Source: Pohlia nutans (lineage: Eukaryota > Streptophyta > Bryopsida > Bryales > Mniaceae). Taken from it: a DNA stretch of 64,000 bases. This document shows, in pieces, positions 48,301 through 60,900 of the stretch. Position numbers and translations under genes: made by a program. The number at the start of each line of letters is the position of its first letter. The first letter of the stretch is position 1. The stretch spans positions 34,062,253 through 34,126,252 of the forward strand of contig CM040087.1 of NCBI GenBank assembly GCA_022496805.1, given 5' to 3'. The notes beneath the pieces were generated by a model. The model was not told the origin of the DNA. It worked only from the letters and a program-made list of their open reading frames with translations, and searched no databases.

Positions 48301-51300
48301 TTTTTGAAGCTCTGAATTCTGTATTCTTGGTGACATCACAACATGTTTTCAAGTTTTGAGGTGGCATGGGCTAACCCAGCCGGTGCCGGCCTCACTAAGG
48401 GAGTGTTTTTTTGATTTTTTTGAAGCTCGGAAATCAAGAATCTTGGTGTGAGATCACAACATGTTTTCAAGATTGAGGTGGCGTGGGCTAACCCAGCCGG
48501 TGCCGGCTCACTGAGGGAGGGTTTTTTTTGATTTTTTTGAAGAACTGAATTCTGGATTCTTGGTGTGAGATCACAACATCTTTTCAAGTTCTTAGGTGGC
48601 ATGGGCTAACCCAGCCGGTGCCGGCCTCACTGAGGGAGTGTTTTTTTGATTTTTTTGAAGCTCAGAATTCTGGATTCTTGGTGAGAGATCACAACATGTT
48701 TTCAAGTTCGAGGTAGCATGGGCTAACTTAGCCGGTGCCGGCCTCAATAAGGGAGTAATTTTTAGATTTTTTTCAAGCTCTGAATTCTGGATTCTTGGTG
48801 TGAGATCACAACATGTTTTCAAGTTCGAGGTGGTATGGGCTAACCCAACCGGTGCCGGCTCACTGAGGGAGTGTTTTTTTATTTTTTTGAAGCTCTGAAT
48901 TCGGGATTCTTGGTGTGAGATCACAACATGTTTTCAGGTTCAAGGTGGCATGGGCTAACCCAGCCGGTGCCGGCCTCACTGAGGGAGTGTTTTTTTGATT
49001 TTTTTTGAAACTCTGAATTCAAGATTCTTTGTGTGAGATCACAACATCTTTTCAAGTTCGCGGTGGCATGGACTAACCCAGCCGGTGCCGGCCTCACTGA
49101 GGCAGTGTTTTTTTTTTTTTGTTTAAACTCTCAATTCTGGATTCTTGGTGACATCACAGCATGTTTTCAAGTTTTGAGGTGGCATGGGCTAACGCAGCCG
49201 GTGCCGGCCTCACTAAGGGAGTATTTTTTTATATTTTTTTAAAGCTCTGAATTCTGGATTCTTAGTGACATCACAACATGTTTTCAAGCTTTGAGGTGGC
49301 ATGGGCTAACCCAGCTGGTGCCGGCCTCACTAACGGAGTATTTTTTAAAATTTTGTTGAAGCTCTGAATTCTGTATTCTAGGTGACATCACAACATGTTT
49401 TCAAGTTTTGAGGTGGCATGGGCTAACCCAGCCGGTGCCGCCCTCACTAAGGGAGTGTTTTTTTTATTTTTTTGAAGCTCTGCATTCTGGATTCTTTGTG
49501 TGAGATCACAACATGTTTTCAAGATTGAGGTGGCGTGTGCTAACCCAGCGGGTGCAGGCTCACTAAGGGAGGGTTTTTTTGATTTTTTTGAAGCTCTGAA
49601 TTCTGGATTCTTGGTGTGAGATCACAACATGTTTTCAAGTTCGAGGTGGCATGGGCTAACACAGCCGGTGCCGGCCTCACTAAGGGAGTATTTTTTTGAT
49701 TTTTTTGAAGCTCTGAATTCTGGATTCTTGGTGACAGATCACAACATGTTTTCAAGTGCGAGGTGGCATGGGCTAACCCAGCCGGTGCCGGCCTCACTAA
49801 GGGAGTAATTTTTTAAATTTCTTTGAAGCTCTGAATTCTGGTTTCTTCGTGACATCAGAACATGTTTTCAAGTTTTGAGGTGGCATGGGCTAACCCAGCC
49901 GGTGCCAGCCTCACTAAGGGAGTGTTTTATTGATTTTTTTGAAGCTCTGAAATCTGGATTCTTGGTATGAGATCACAACATGTTTTCAAGATTGAGGTGG
50001 CGTGGGCTAACCCATCCGGTGCCGGCTCACTGAGGGAGGGTTTTTTTGATTTTTTTGAAGCTCTGAATTCTGGATTCTTGGTTTGAGATCACAACATGTT
50101 TTCAAGTTCGAGGTGGCATGGGCTAACCCAGCCGGTGCTGGCTCACTTAGGGAGTGTTTTTTTGATTTTTTTGAAGCTCTGAATTCTGGATTCTTAGTAT
50201 GAGATCACAACATGTTTTAAAGTTCCAAGTGGCATGGGCTAAACTAGCAGGTGCAGGCCTCACTCAGGGAGTAATTTTTAGAATTTTTTGAAGCTCTGAA
50301 TTCTGGATTCTTGGTGTGAGATCACAACATGTTTTCAAGTTCCAGGTGGCATGGACTAACCCAGCCGGTGCCGGCCTCACTGAGGGAGTATTTTTTTGAT
50401 TTTTTTTAATCTCTCAATTCTGGATTTTTGGTGACATCACAAAATGTTTTCAAGTTCTTAGGTGGCATGGGCTAACCCAGCCGGTGCCGGCCTCACTGAG
50501 GCAGTGTTTTTTTGAATTCATTTTAAACTCTCAATTCTGGATTCTTGGTGACATCACAACATGTTTTCAAGTTCTGAGGTGGCATGGGCTAACCCAGCCG
50601 GTGCCTGCCTCACTGAGGGAGTGATTTTTTGATTTTTTTGAAGTTATGAATTCTGGACTCTTGGTGTGAGATCACAACATGTTTTCAAGTTCTGAGGTGG
50701 CATGGGCTAACCCAGCCGGTGCCGGCCTCACTGAGGCAGTGTTTTTTATATTTTTTTGAAGCTCTGAATTCGGGATTCTTGGTGTGAGATCACAACATGT
50801 TTTCAGGTTCGAGGTGGCATGGGCTAACCCAGCCGGTGCCGGCCTCACTGAGGGAGTGTTTTTTTGATTTTTTTTGAAACTCTGAATTCAAGATTCTTTG
50901 TGTGAGATCACAACATCTTATCAAGTTCGAGGTGGCATGGACTAACCCAGCCGGTGCCGGCCTCACTGAGGCAGTGTTTTTTTTATTTTGTTTAAACTCT
51001 CAATTCTGGATTCTTGGTGACATCACAGCATGTTTTCAAGTTTTGAGGTGGCATGGGCTAACCCAGCCGGTGCCGGCCTCACTAAGGGAGTATTTTTCTA
51101 AATTTTTTTGAAGCTCTGAATTCTGGATTCTTAGTGACATCACAACATGTTTTCAAGCTTTGAGGTGGCATGGGCTAACCCAGCCGGTGCCGGCCTCACT
51201 AACGGAGTATTTTTTTAAATTTTGTTGAAGCTCTGAATTCTGGATTCTTGGTGACATCACAACATGTTTTCAAGTTTTGAGGTGGCATGGGCTAACCCAG

Positions 51301-54300
51301 CCGGTGCCGGCCTCACTAACGGAGTATTTTTTTAAATTTTGTTGAAGCTCTGAATTCTGGATTCTTGGTGACATCACAACATGTTTTCAAGTTTTGAGGT
51401 GGCATGGGCTAACCCAGCCGGTGCCGCCCTCACTAAGGGAGTGTTTTTTTGATTTTTTTGAAGCTCTGCATTCTGGATTCTTGGTGTGAGATCACAACAT
51501 GTTTTCAAGATTGAGGTGGCGTGTGCTAACCCAGCGGGTGCAGGCTCACTAAGGGAGGGTTTTTTTGATTTTTTTGAAGCTCTGAATTCTGGATTCTTGG
51601 TGTGAGATCACAACATGTTTTCAAGTTCGAGGTGGCATGGGCTAACACAGCCGGTGCCGGCCTCACTAAGGGAGTATTTTTTTGATTTTTTTGAAGCTCT
51701 GAATTCTGGATTCTTGGTGACAGATCACAACATGTTTTCAAGTGCGAGGTGGCATGGGCTAACCCAGCCGGTGCCGGCCTCACTAAGGGAGTAATTTTTT
51801 AAATTTCTTTGAAGCTCTGAATTCTGGTTTCTTCGTGACATCAGAACATGTTTTCAAGTTTTGAGGTGGCATGGGCTAACCCAGCCGGTGCCAGCCTCAC
51901 TAAGGGAGTGTTTTATTGATTTTTTTGAAGCTCTGAAATCTGGATTCTTGGTGTGAGATCACAACATGTTTTCAAGATTGAGGTGGCGTGGGCTAACCCA
52001 GCCGGTGCCGGCTCACTGAGGGAGGGTTTTTTTGATTTTTTTGAAGCTCTGAATTCTGGATTCTTAGTATGAGATCACAACATGTTTTCAAGTTCCAAGT
52101 GGCATGGGCTAAACCAGCAGGTGCAGGCCTCACTCAGGGAGTAATTTTTAGAATTTTTTGAAGCTCTGAATTCTGGATTCTTGGTGTGAGATCACAACAT
52201 GTTTTCAAGTTCCAGGTGGCATGGACTAACCCAGCCGGTGCCGGCCTCACTGAGGGAGTATTTTTTTGATTTTTTTTAATCTCTCAATTCTGGATTTTTG
52301 GTGACATCACAAAATGTTTTCAAGTTCTTAGGTGGCATGGGCTAACCCAGCCGGTGCCGGCCTCACTGAGGCAGTGTTTTTTTGAATTCATTTTAAACTC
52401 TCAATTCTGGATTCTTGGTGACATCACAACATGTTTTCAAGTTCTGAGGTGGCATGGGCTAACCCAGCCGGTGCCTGCCTCACTGAGGGAGTGATTTTTT
52501 GATTTTTTTGAAGTTATGAATTCTGGACTCTTGGTGTGAGATCACAACATGTTTTCAAGTTCTGAGGTGGCATGGGCTAACCCAGCCGGTGCCGGCCTCA
52601 CTGAGGCAGTGTTTTTTATATTTTTTTGAAGCTCTCAATTCTGAATTCTTGTGTGAGAGCACAACATGTTTTCAAGTTCGAGGTGGCATGGGCTAACCCA
52701 GCCGGTGCCGGCCTCACTGAGGGCGTATTTTTTTAATTTTTTTGAAGCTCTAAATTGTGGATTCTTGGTGTGAGGTCACAACATGTTTTCAAGTTCTCAG
52801 GTGGCATGGGCTAACCCAGCCGGTGCCGGCCTCACTGAGGCAGTGTTTCTTTGAATTCATTTTAAACTATCAATTCTGGATTCTTGGTGATATCACAACA
52901 TGTTTTCAAGTTCTGAGGTGGCATGAGCTAACCCAGCCGGTGCCGGCCTCACTAAGGGAGTATTTTTTTAAATTTATTTGAATATCTGAATTCTGGATTC
53001 TTGGTGTGAGATCACAACATGTTTTCAAGTTCGAGGTGGCATGGGCTAACCCAGCCGGTGCCGGCCTCACTGAGGGAGTATTTTTTTGATTTTTTTTGAA
53101 GCTCTGAATTCTGGATTCTTGGTGTGAGATCACAACATGTTTTCAAGTTCGAGGTGGCATGGGCTAACCCAGCCGGTGCCGGCCTCACTGAGGCAGTGTT
53201 TTTTTTATTTTGTTTAAACTCTCAATTCTGGATTCTTGGTGACATCACAACATGTTTTCAAGTTTTGAGGTGGCATGGGCTAACCTAGCCGGTGCCGGCC
53301 TCACTAAGGGAGTATTTTTTTAAATTTTTTTGAAGCTCTGAATTCTGGATTCTTAGTGACATCACAACATGTTTTCAAGTTTTGAGGTGGCATGGGCTAA
53401 CCCAGCCGGTGCCGGCCTTACTAAGGGAGTATTTTTTTAAATTTTTTAGAAGCTCTGAATTCTGGATTCTAGGTGTGAGATCACAACATGTTTTCAAGTT
53501 CGAGGTGGCATGGGCTAACCCTGCCGGTGTCGGCCTCACTGAGGCAGTGTTTTTTTTATTCTTTTGAAGCTCTGAATTCTGGATTCTTGGTGTGAGATCA
53601 CAACATGTTTTCAAGCTCCGATGTGGCATGGGCTAACCCAGCCGGTGCCGGCCTCACTGAGGCAGTGTTTTTTTTAATTCATTTTCAACTCTCAATTCTG
53701 GATTCTTGGTGAAATCACAACATGTTTTCAAGTTCTGAGGTGGCCTGGGCTAACCCAGCCGGTGCCGGCCTCACTGAGGCAGTGTTTTTTTGATTTTTTT
53801 GAAGCTCTAAATTGTGAATTCTTGTGTGAGATCACAACATGTTTTGAAGTTCGAGGTGGCATGGGCTAACCCAGCCGGTGGCGGCTCACTGAGGGAGTGT
53901 TTTTTTGATTTTTTTGAAGCTCTGAATTCTGGATTCTTGGTGTGAGATCACAACATGTTTTCAAGTTCGAGGTGGCATGGGCTAACCCAGCCGGTGCCGG
54001 CCTCACTAAGGGAGTAATTTTTTGACTTTTTTGAAGCTCTGAATTCTGGATTCTTGGTGTGAGATCACAGCATGTTTTCAAGTTCGAGGTGGCATGGGCT
54101 AACCGAGCCGGTGCCGGTCTTACTAAGGGAGTGTTTTTTTGATTTTTTTGAAGCTCTGAATTCTGGATTCTTGGTGTGAGATCACAACATGTTTTTAAGT
54201 TCGAGGTGGCATGGGCTAACCGAGCCGGTGCCGGCCTCCCAAGGGAGTGTTTTTTTGATTTTTTTGAAGCTCTCAATTCTGGATTCTTGGTGTGAGATCA

Positions 54301-57245
54301 CCACATGTTATCAAGTTCGAGGTGGCATGGGCTAACCCAGCCGATGCCGGCCTCACTGAGGGAGTATTTTTTTGATTTTTTTTGAAGCTCTGAATTCTGG
54401 ATTCTTGGTGTGAGATCTCAACATCTTTTCAAGTTCGAGGTGGCATGGACTAACCCAGCCGGTGCCGGCCTCACTGAGGCAGTGTTTTTTTTATTTTGTT
54501 TAAACTCTCAATTCTGGATTCTTGGTGACATCACAACATGTTTTCAAGTTTTGAGGTGGCATGGGCTAACCCAGCCGGTGCCGGCCTCACTAAGGGAGTA
54601 TTTTTTTAAATTTTTTTGAAGCTCTGAATTCTGGATTCTTGGTGACATCACAACATGTTTTCAAGTTTTGAGGTGGCATGGGCTAACCCAGCCGGTGCCG
54701 GCCTCACTAAGGGAGTATTTTTTTAAATTTTTTAGAAGCTCTGAATTCTGGATTCTAGGTGTGAGATCACAACATGTTTTCAAGTTCGAGGTGGCATGGG
54801 CTAACCCAGCCGGTGCCGGCCTCACTGAGGCAGTGTTTTTTTTATTTTGTTTAAACTCTCAATTCTGGATTCTTGGTGACATCACAACATGTTTTCAAGT
54901 TTTGAGGTGGCATGGGCTAACCCAGCCGGTGCCGGCCTCACTGAGGGAGTATTTTTTTAAATTTTTTTGAAGCTCTGAATTCTGGATTCTTGGTGACATC
55001 ACAACATGTTTTCAAGTTTTGAGGTGGCATGGGCTAACCCAGCCGGTGCCGGCCTCACTAAGGGAGTATTTTTTTAAATTTTTTAGAAGCTGTGAATTCT
55101 GGATTCTAGGTGTGAGATCACAACATGTTTTCAAGTTCGAGGTGGCATGGGCTAACCCTGCCGGTGCCGGCCTCACTGAGGCAGTGTTTTTTTTATTCTT
55201 TTGAAGCTCTGAATTCTGGATTCTTGGTGTGAGATCACAACATGTTTTCAAGTTCCGATGTGGCATGGGCTAACCCAGCCGGTGCCGGCCTCACTGAGGC
55301 AGTGTTTTTTTGAATTCATTTTCAACTCTCAATTCTGGATTCTTGGTGAAATCACAACATGTTTTCAAGTTCTGAGGTGGCCTGGGCTAACCCAGCCGGT
55401 GCCGGCCTCACTGAGGCAGTGTCTTTTTGATTTTTTTAAGCTCTCAATTGTGAATTCTTGTGTGAGATCACAACATGTTTTGAGGTTCGAGGTGGCATGG
55501 GCTAACCCTGCCGGTGCCGGCTCACTGAGGGAGTGTTTTTTTGATTTTTTTGAAGCTCTGAATTCTGGATTCTTGGTGTGAGATCACAACATGTTTTCAA
55601 GTTCTGAGGTGGTTTGGGCTAACCCAGCCGGTGCCGGCCTCACTCAGGGAGTGTTTTTTTGATTTTTTTGAAGCTCTGAATTCTGGATTCTTGGTGTGAG
55701 ATCACAACATGTTTTCAAGTTCTGAGGTGGCATGGGCTAACCCAGCCGGTGCCGGCCTCACTAAGGGAGTATTTTTTTGATTTTTTTGAAGCTCTGAATT
55801 CTGGATTCTTGGTGTGAGATCACAACATGTTTTCAAGTTCGAGGTGGCATGGGCTAACCCAGCCGGTGCCGGCCTCAGTAAAGGAGTGTTTTTTGACTTT
55901 TTTGAAGCTCGGAATTCTGGATTCTTGGTGTGAGATCACAACGTGTTTTGAAGTTCGAGGTGGCATGGGCTAACCCAGCCGGTGCCGGCCTCACTGAGGC
56001 AGAGTTTTTTTTGATTTTTTTGAAGCTCTCAATTCTGAATTCTTGTGTGAGATCACAACATGTTTTGAAGTTCGAGGTGGCATGGGCTAACCCAGCCGGT
56101 GGCGGCTCACTGAGGGAGTGTTTTTTTGATTTTTTTGAAGCTCTGAATTCTGGATTCTTGGTGTGAGATCACAACATGTTTTCAAGTTCGAGGTGGCATG
56201 GGCTAACCCAGCCGGTGCCGGCCTCACTAAGGGAGTAATTTTTAGACTTTTTTGAAGCTCTGAGTTCTGGATTCTTGGTGTGAGATCACAACATGTTTTC
56301 AAGTTCGAGGTGGCATGGGCTAGCCCAGCCGGTGCCGGTCTTACTAAGGGAGTGTTTTTTTAAATTTTTTGAAGCTCTGAATTCTGGATTCTTGGTGTGA
56401 GATCACAACATGTTTATAAGTTCGAGGTGGCATGGGCTAACCCAGCCGGTGCCAGCCTCACTAAGACAGTGTTTTTTTTATTTTTTGAAGCTCTGAATTC
56501 TGGATTTCTTGGTGTGAGATCACAACATGTTTTCAAGTTCGAGGTGGCATGGGCTAACCCAGGCGGTGCCGGCCTCCCAAGGGAGTGTTTTTTTGATTTT
56601 TTTGAAGCTCTCAATTCTGGATTCTTGGTGTGAGATCACCAGATGTTATCAAGTTCGAGGTGGCATGGGGTAACCCAGCCGGTGCCGGCCTCACTGAGGG
56701 AGTGTTTTTTTTATTTTTTTTAAACTCTCAATTCTGGATTTTTGTGTGAGATCACAACATGTTTTCAAGCTCTGAGGTAGCATGGGCTAAACCAGCCGGT
56801 GCCTGCGTCACTAAGGGAGTGTTTTTTTTATTTTTTTGAAGCTCTCAATTCTGGATTCTTGGTGACATCACAACATGTTTTCAAGTTCGAGGTAGCATGG
56901 GCTAACCCAGCCGGTGCCGGCTCACTGAGGGAGTGCTTTTTTAATTTTTTGAAGCTTTGAATTCTGGATTCTTGTGTGAGATCACAATATGTTTTCAATT
57001 TCTGAGGTGGCCTGGGCTAACCCAGCCGGTGCCGGCTCACTGAGGGAGTGTTTTTTTAATTTTTTTGAAGCTCTCAATTCTGGATTTTTGTGTGAGATCA
57101 CAACATGTTTTCAAGTTCGAGGTGGCATGGGCTAACCCTGCCGGTGCCGGCTCACTGAGGGAGTGTTTATTTAAATTTTTTGTGTGACTTCACAACGAAT
57201 TTTAAACACTATTGAGTAATGGGTTAACCCAGCCGGTGCCAACCT
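36381..57245 (+). repeat. 117-bp tandem array, about 178 copies, in a PM2 intron
   Basis: A 20.9-kb head-to-tail array with a monomer of about 115-118 bp: a T-rich tract (gtttttttgatttttttgaa), then agctctgaattctggattct, then tggtgtgagatcacaacatg, then ttttcaagttcgaggtggca, then the dyad gccgg-tg-ccggc. Variants alternate: tgtgagatc versus tgacatc, gaagctctga versus taaactctca. Higher-order repeats are visible: 582 bp (5 monomers; 36956, 37538, 38120 and 39401, 39983), about 1521 bp (13), about 1873 bp (16; 46463 and 48336), 1986 bp (17; 49540 and 51526). The last copies (57181 on) are eroded. Open frames of 60-136 codons inside are repeat translation, not genes. Confidence 0.97.
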
Positions 57246-57353
57246 TCCTTTTGTTAGGTGAATTTTAATTTGTTATTAACACTTAAATGCTGTGTTTCTG
57301 TGAGCTCATAAGGTTTTCAAAATGTTGTGTTTCTTTACTCATGTCTTATACAG

Positions 57354-57568
57354 GGGATCTAAGTAACTTTATTTGGGAACTTCAAAATATTAGAGCCATA
57401 CTTATGTTGAACTGTGGAGTTCTTTTGATCGCAATGAAGTTGGCGACGAGAACTTTGATTTCTCTCAAAGCTAAGGGTTCAGGATTTAGTACTGAATGGG
57501 TACTGGTTAGAGCTTTGAACCAAGTATTAAGATGCAACGATCTAGTTTCTCTTGTGAGGAAATTTTGA
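57354..57568 (+). CDS. Possible alternative terminal exon of PM2
   Basis: After a pyrimidine-rich stretch and the acceptor cttatacAG at 57353, an open frame in phase with exon 36230-36368 gives GDLSNFIWELQNIRAILMLN and continues about 70 codons to TGA. It is hydrophobic and not acidic, unlike its neighbours. A donor at 57554 (CTT|GTGAGG) would leave phase 0, incompatible with the next exon (phase 1). If used, it therefore ends a short isoform lacking the ParB and methyltransferase parts. It may also be a remnant of something inserted. Confidence 0.35.
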
Positions 57569-57689
57569 TAATCAGTGCGTTCAATACTGTATGTACACTC
57601 TATGGTTTCATGCCGATTAATTATGGACCTATGCGGTATTTATAATGTATGTGGAATGTTTCATGCTCGTCTTTCCATGGTGGTTTAAT

Positions 57690-57940
57690 GGGAATGTTGT
57701 GTATTGTAGATCACACGTGGTATGGATTCAATGGGGATTTTGTGTAAGAGGATATATATTGAATAAATGTGGATTTCGTGTAAGAAAGATCATACGTGGT
57801 TTGGAATAATTGGGGATTTTGTGTACCATAATTCACACGTTTTGTTAATTCAATGGCGATTTTGTGTACTAGAGATCACACGTGATTGATTCAATGTGGA
57901 TATCGTGTACCATAGATTACACATGGTATTGAGTTAATAT
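57690..57940. repeat. Degenerate 43-bp tandem repeat in PM2 intron
   Basis: About six units with the pattern ggggattttgtgta...agatcacacgtggt...attcaat. It lies between the alternative exon and the exon at 57985. Confidence 0.7.
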
Positions 57941-57984
57941 GTAGTTAGTGCTCAAATGCTAACATTGTTTTGGTGTCTCTATAG

Positions 57985-60900
57985 ATCAATCTCCAGTAGA
58001 TACAGAGGGTGAAATTCAAGAAAATGAAGGAGAAGACCTTGAAGGTGCTAATCTATCATTATGATGATTCACATTGCATGTTTATTATTTACCTTTGAAA
58101 TACTAAATTTTGGATCTTCACTATTTTGAAGGTGATTCCGGTGACCTTGGTGATCCCGTTGACCTCGTTGACCGTACGCAAGGTGGGCGGTTGAGTGAGA
58201 GGGACGTTCATTCACAGCTAAACTCTATTGTCTTGAGCGAGACCCCTAATACACAATCTCGAATTGAACGGCTACGGTTCCAACCTCGTCACAAGTCCCG
58301 CTTGCTAATTCCTCTCTCTAGACTTGTATGTCTTCCTGTTGTGAGACCTTTTCTCAAAAACGATGTCATGAAGCTGGCATCCCATTTTATCAAAAATGGA
58401 TACATGGAAGGTAACGGTGTATTCTATGTAGCCTCTGAGGACAGTGACGGTAAGACCAAAGATGTCACTCCAGAAATTAAATCATCTTGGAGTCACCATT
58501 GGATTCGTGTCAACGATGAGTTCGAATCCATGCTTGCTACAGATCCCATCCTCAATGTGTTCTGTGGGAAAATGTTTCATGTTTGGGATGGAAACCATAG
58601 AGTCCAGGCTTGGATGCCAATCATAAATCAGGACCATCCAAATGATCTTGGATGGCATTACTCAGTTTATAGCATCATCCTGGAGGTCAAAGGAGATGTA
58701 CCTACGATGCTCACTGCTCTACACGAAGTCAATTGGTACGATTTCTATTACTGATTAACTTTGCTTTTATGCAGTTTTTGTGTATCATTTCAAAACTAGA
58801 CTAATTCAAATGTATTTCATTTAACAGGAGAAATGAAAAGTCGCATGTGACTTCCAACCTTGTCCATAAACTCTATCGAGTTCGAACCATTGGGGCTCAA
58901 CCTCTCTCATATTTTAAATCATTGGTGTCACCTGAGGACCTTCGACTCTCTGATCAGAAACAGAAGGGTGACAAGAGCCAGACGTGGTTTTCATTGACTG
59001 TTGATTCTCTTAGTGCTCTTCTCAATCAGCTATAACCGTTACTTAACTGCTGAAGTTTGTGTATAATGTTGGCAATTAGTTCTTTCCTAATGTCTGTTTA
59101 ATTGTTTTGTCTTCCTATTGCAGCAAGAGATTGGAGAAGCAACCGCTGTTGCTCAGAGGAGATTTTATAAGAGATATCCTAATCCAGAAGATTGGACTGC
59201 TAAGAGACTTGAGGAACTTGTGCACAGGGCTGTGAAAAAAACCAAAGTTCATTACAAGGGTGAGTTGAAGAAGATGCTGCCTGTTGCTGATCCCAGCAAC
59301 ACCATACCTTTTCTTGAGGAAGTGAAGTATCACTATGAGTCTCATGATGAAGATCCAGAGATGAAGCTTGAGAAGCTTTGGATGCTTGGCACCAGCGTTA
59401 TGGATCCTATCATGAAGGTTCTTTGGCTTGAACGATGGAATCAGCCTGCAAAACTCCGAGTGCAACTCAGGTTTCTTAAACCTAACTTTAGTGATGACAC
59501 CTTCTTAATCTGGCTTCACAAGGCTACTTGGTGGTCCCAGGTACATTTCAAGTTTTGTCTACCAAGTTCTTTATGTTTTCTATCAGTGCTCCCACAATTT
59601 GACATTGGATTCCTATATCACATTGTTATCATTTCATTACATCTTTCTCAAATGTTAAATTTTTTGCAGTTGACCATGGAAGCTGGGGTCATTTTCGAGT
59701 GCATTGTTCGAGATCAGAAGGTCACCATCGATTACCACCCAGACGGTAGAGACCCAATACCCACCATCTATGATTACATTGAAGAAATGCGAATTTCACT
59801 CTGGGACACTGCTTTCTACAGAGAATTTGCTGTTGATAAGGGCATCCACAAGAACAATACGGTTGACAAGCAATATCTGTTCAAACCTGCATTGCACCGT
59901 GTCTTGTACCGATACTTTAAGTATATTTTGTTTCCGGCAAAGGCCGTGTCTAGGTCCCCTCCATTATTTGTGAACTATCTTGATGAAGAAAGTGATGAGT
60001 TCATGCTCACAGAAGGACTTATGAAGCAGTGGGATATTGTGCACTGGGACCGCTATGGGTGGTACTTAGATTGTCCGGTTACCAAGCCTCCTTCATTTGA
60101 CATTGCCCTCCGAGACTCCCTCGAGCCTACTCTGATTGGAACAGATACAAAGAAGGACACATCAACGCCTGAGAAGGAAGCTGCTTCAACGCAAAAGGCA
60201 ACCACGACATCCAAGCGTGGTTCAAAACGCAAGGCTGATGCAGTTGAGACCTCTGCACCAGCGGCTGCAGTTCCATCTACTCCCACTGTGACCAATACCG
60301 CAACACCACCACCAGCGCAGAGTCGACCTCCACCTGTGGAGACCCCAGCTGTGACAGTAGCGGAGCCTGAAACGAAGAGATTGAAGTTGTCCAGTGCAGG
60401 CCCTTCTACTCCAACGGTGTTCCTTTCTCCCCCGAAACGAGCACCCATGTTGAGCAAGCCCGGTGTTAGTGTTGCAGAGTACACTTCTCTTGACCTTCTT
60501 GTCAACGACTCTTTCTTGCGAATGGCAGATGAGAAGAAAAAAACCGGTCAATTCTGCCCAGAGTATAATCACATCGTGGAGTTTTTGAAGAAGGTGAAAA
60601 CAATTTCTATAATTTTTTGGTCTACTGTTTGCCAATTGTTATTTGTTTGTGTATTGTAGTCTCAATATTTGATTCTCTATGTTACAATGAGATTGTGGAG
60701 TTATTGAAGAATGTGAACACTACATTTTGTTTCTGATTAATTGTTTGCCAATTGGTATTAGTTAGTGGATTTTAGTCTCAATATTTAATTCTCCATGTTT
60801 CTTCATTGTGATACAGGTTTCTAGCTCTAGACAGCTGTTCTTTGACGGTAAGGCTGTAGAGAAACCGGGGGTTGATCTACTTATTGCAGATTATCCAGAT

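Noticed and set aside
36381..57245. ORFs of 60-136 codons in both directions
   Set aside because: They are translations of the 117-bp repeat, disrupted at random by indels; no conserved frame or gene context.
36381..57245. CRISPR-like array
   Set aside because: Whole units of 117 bp are repeated with no unique spacers between short repeats, and the context is a eukaryotic genome.
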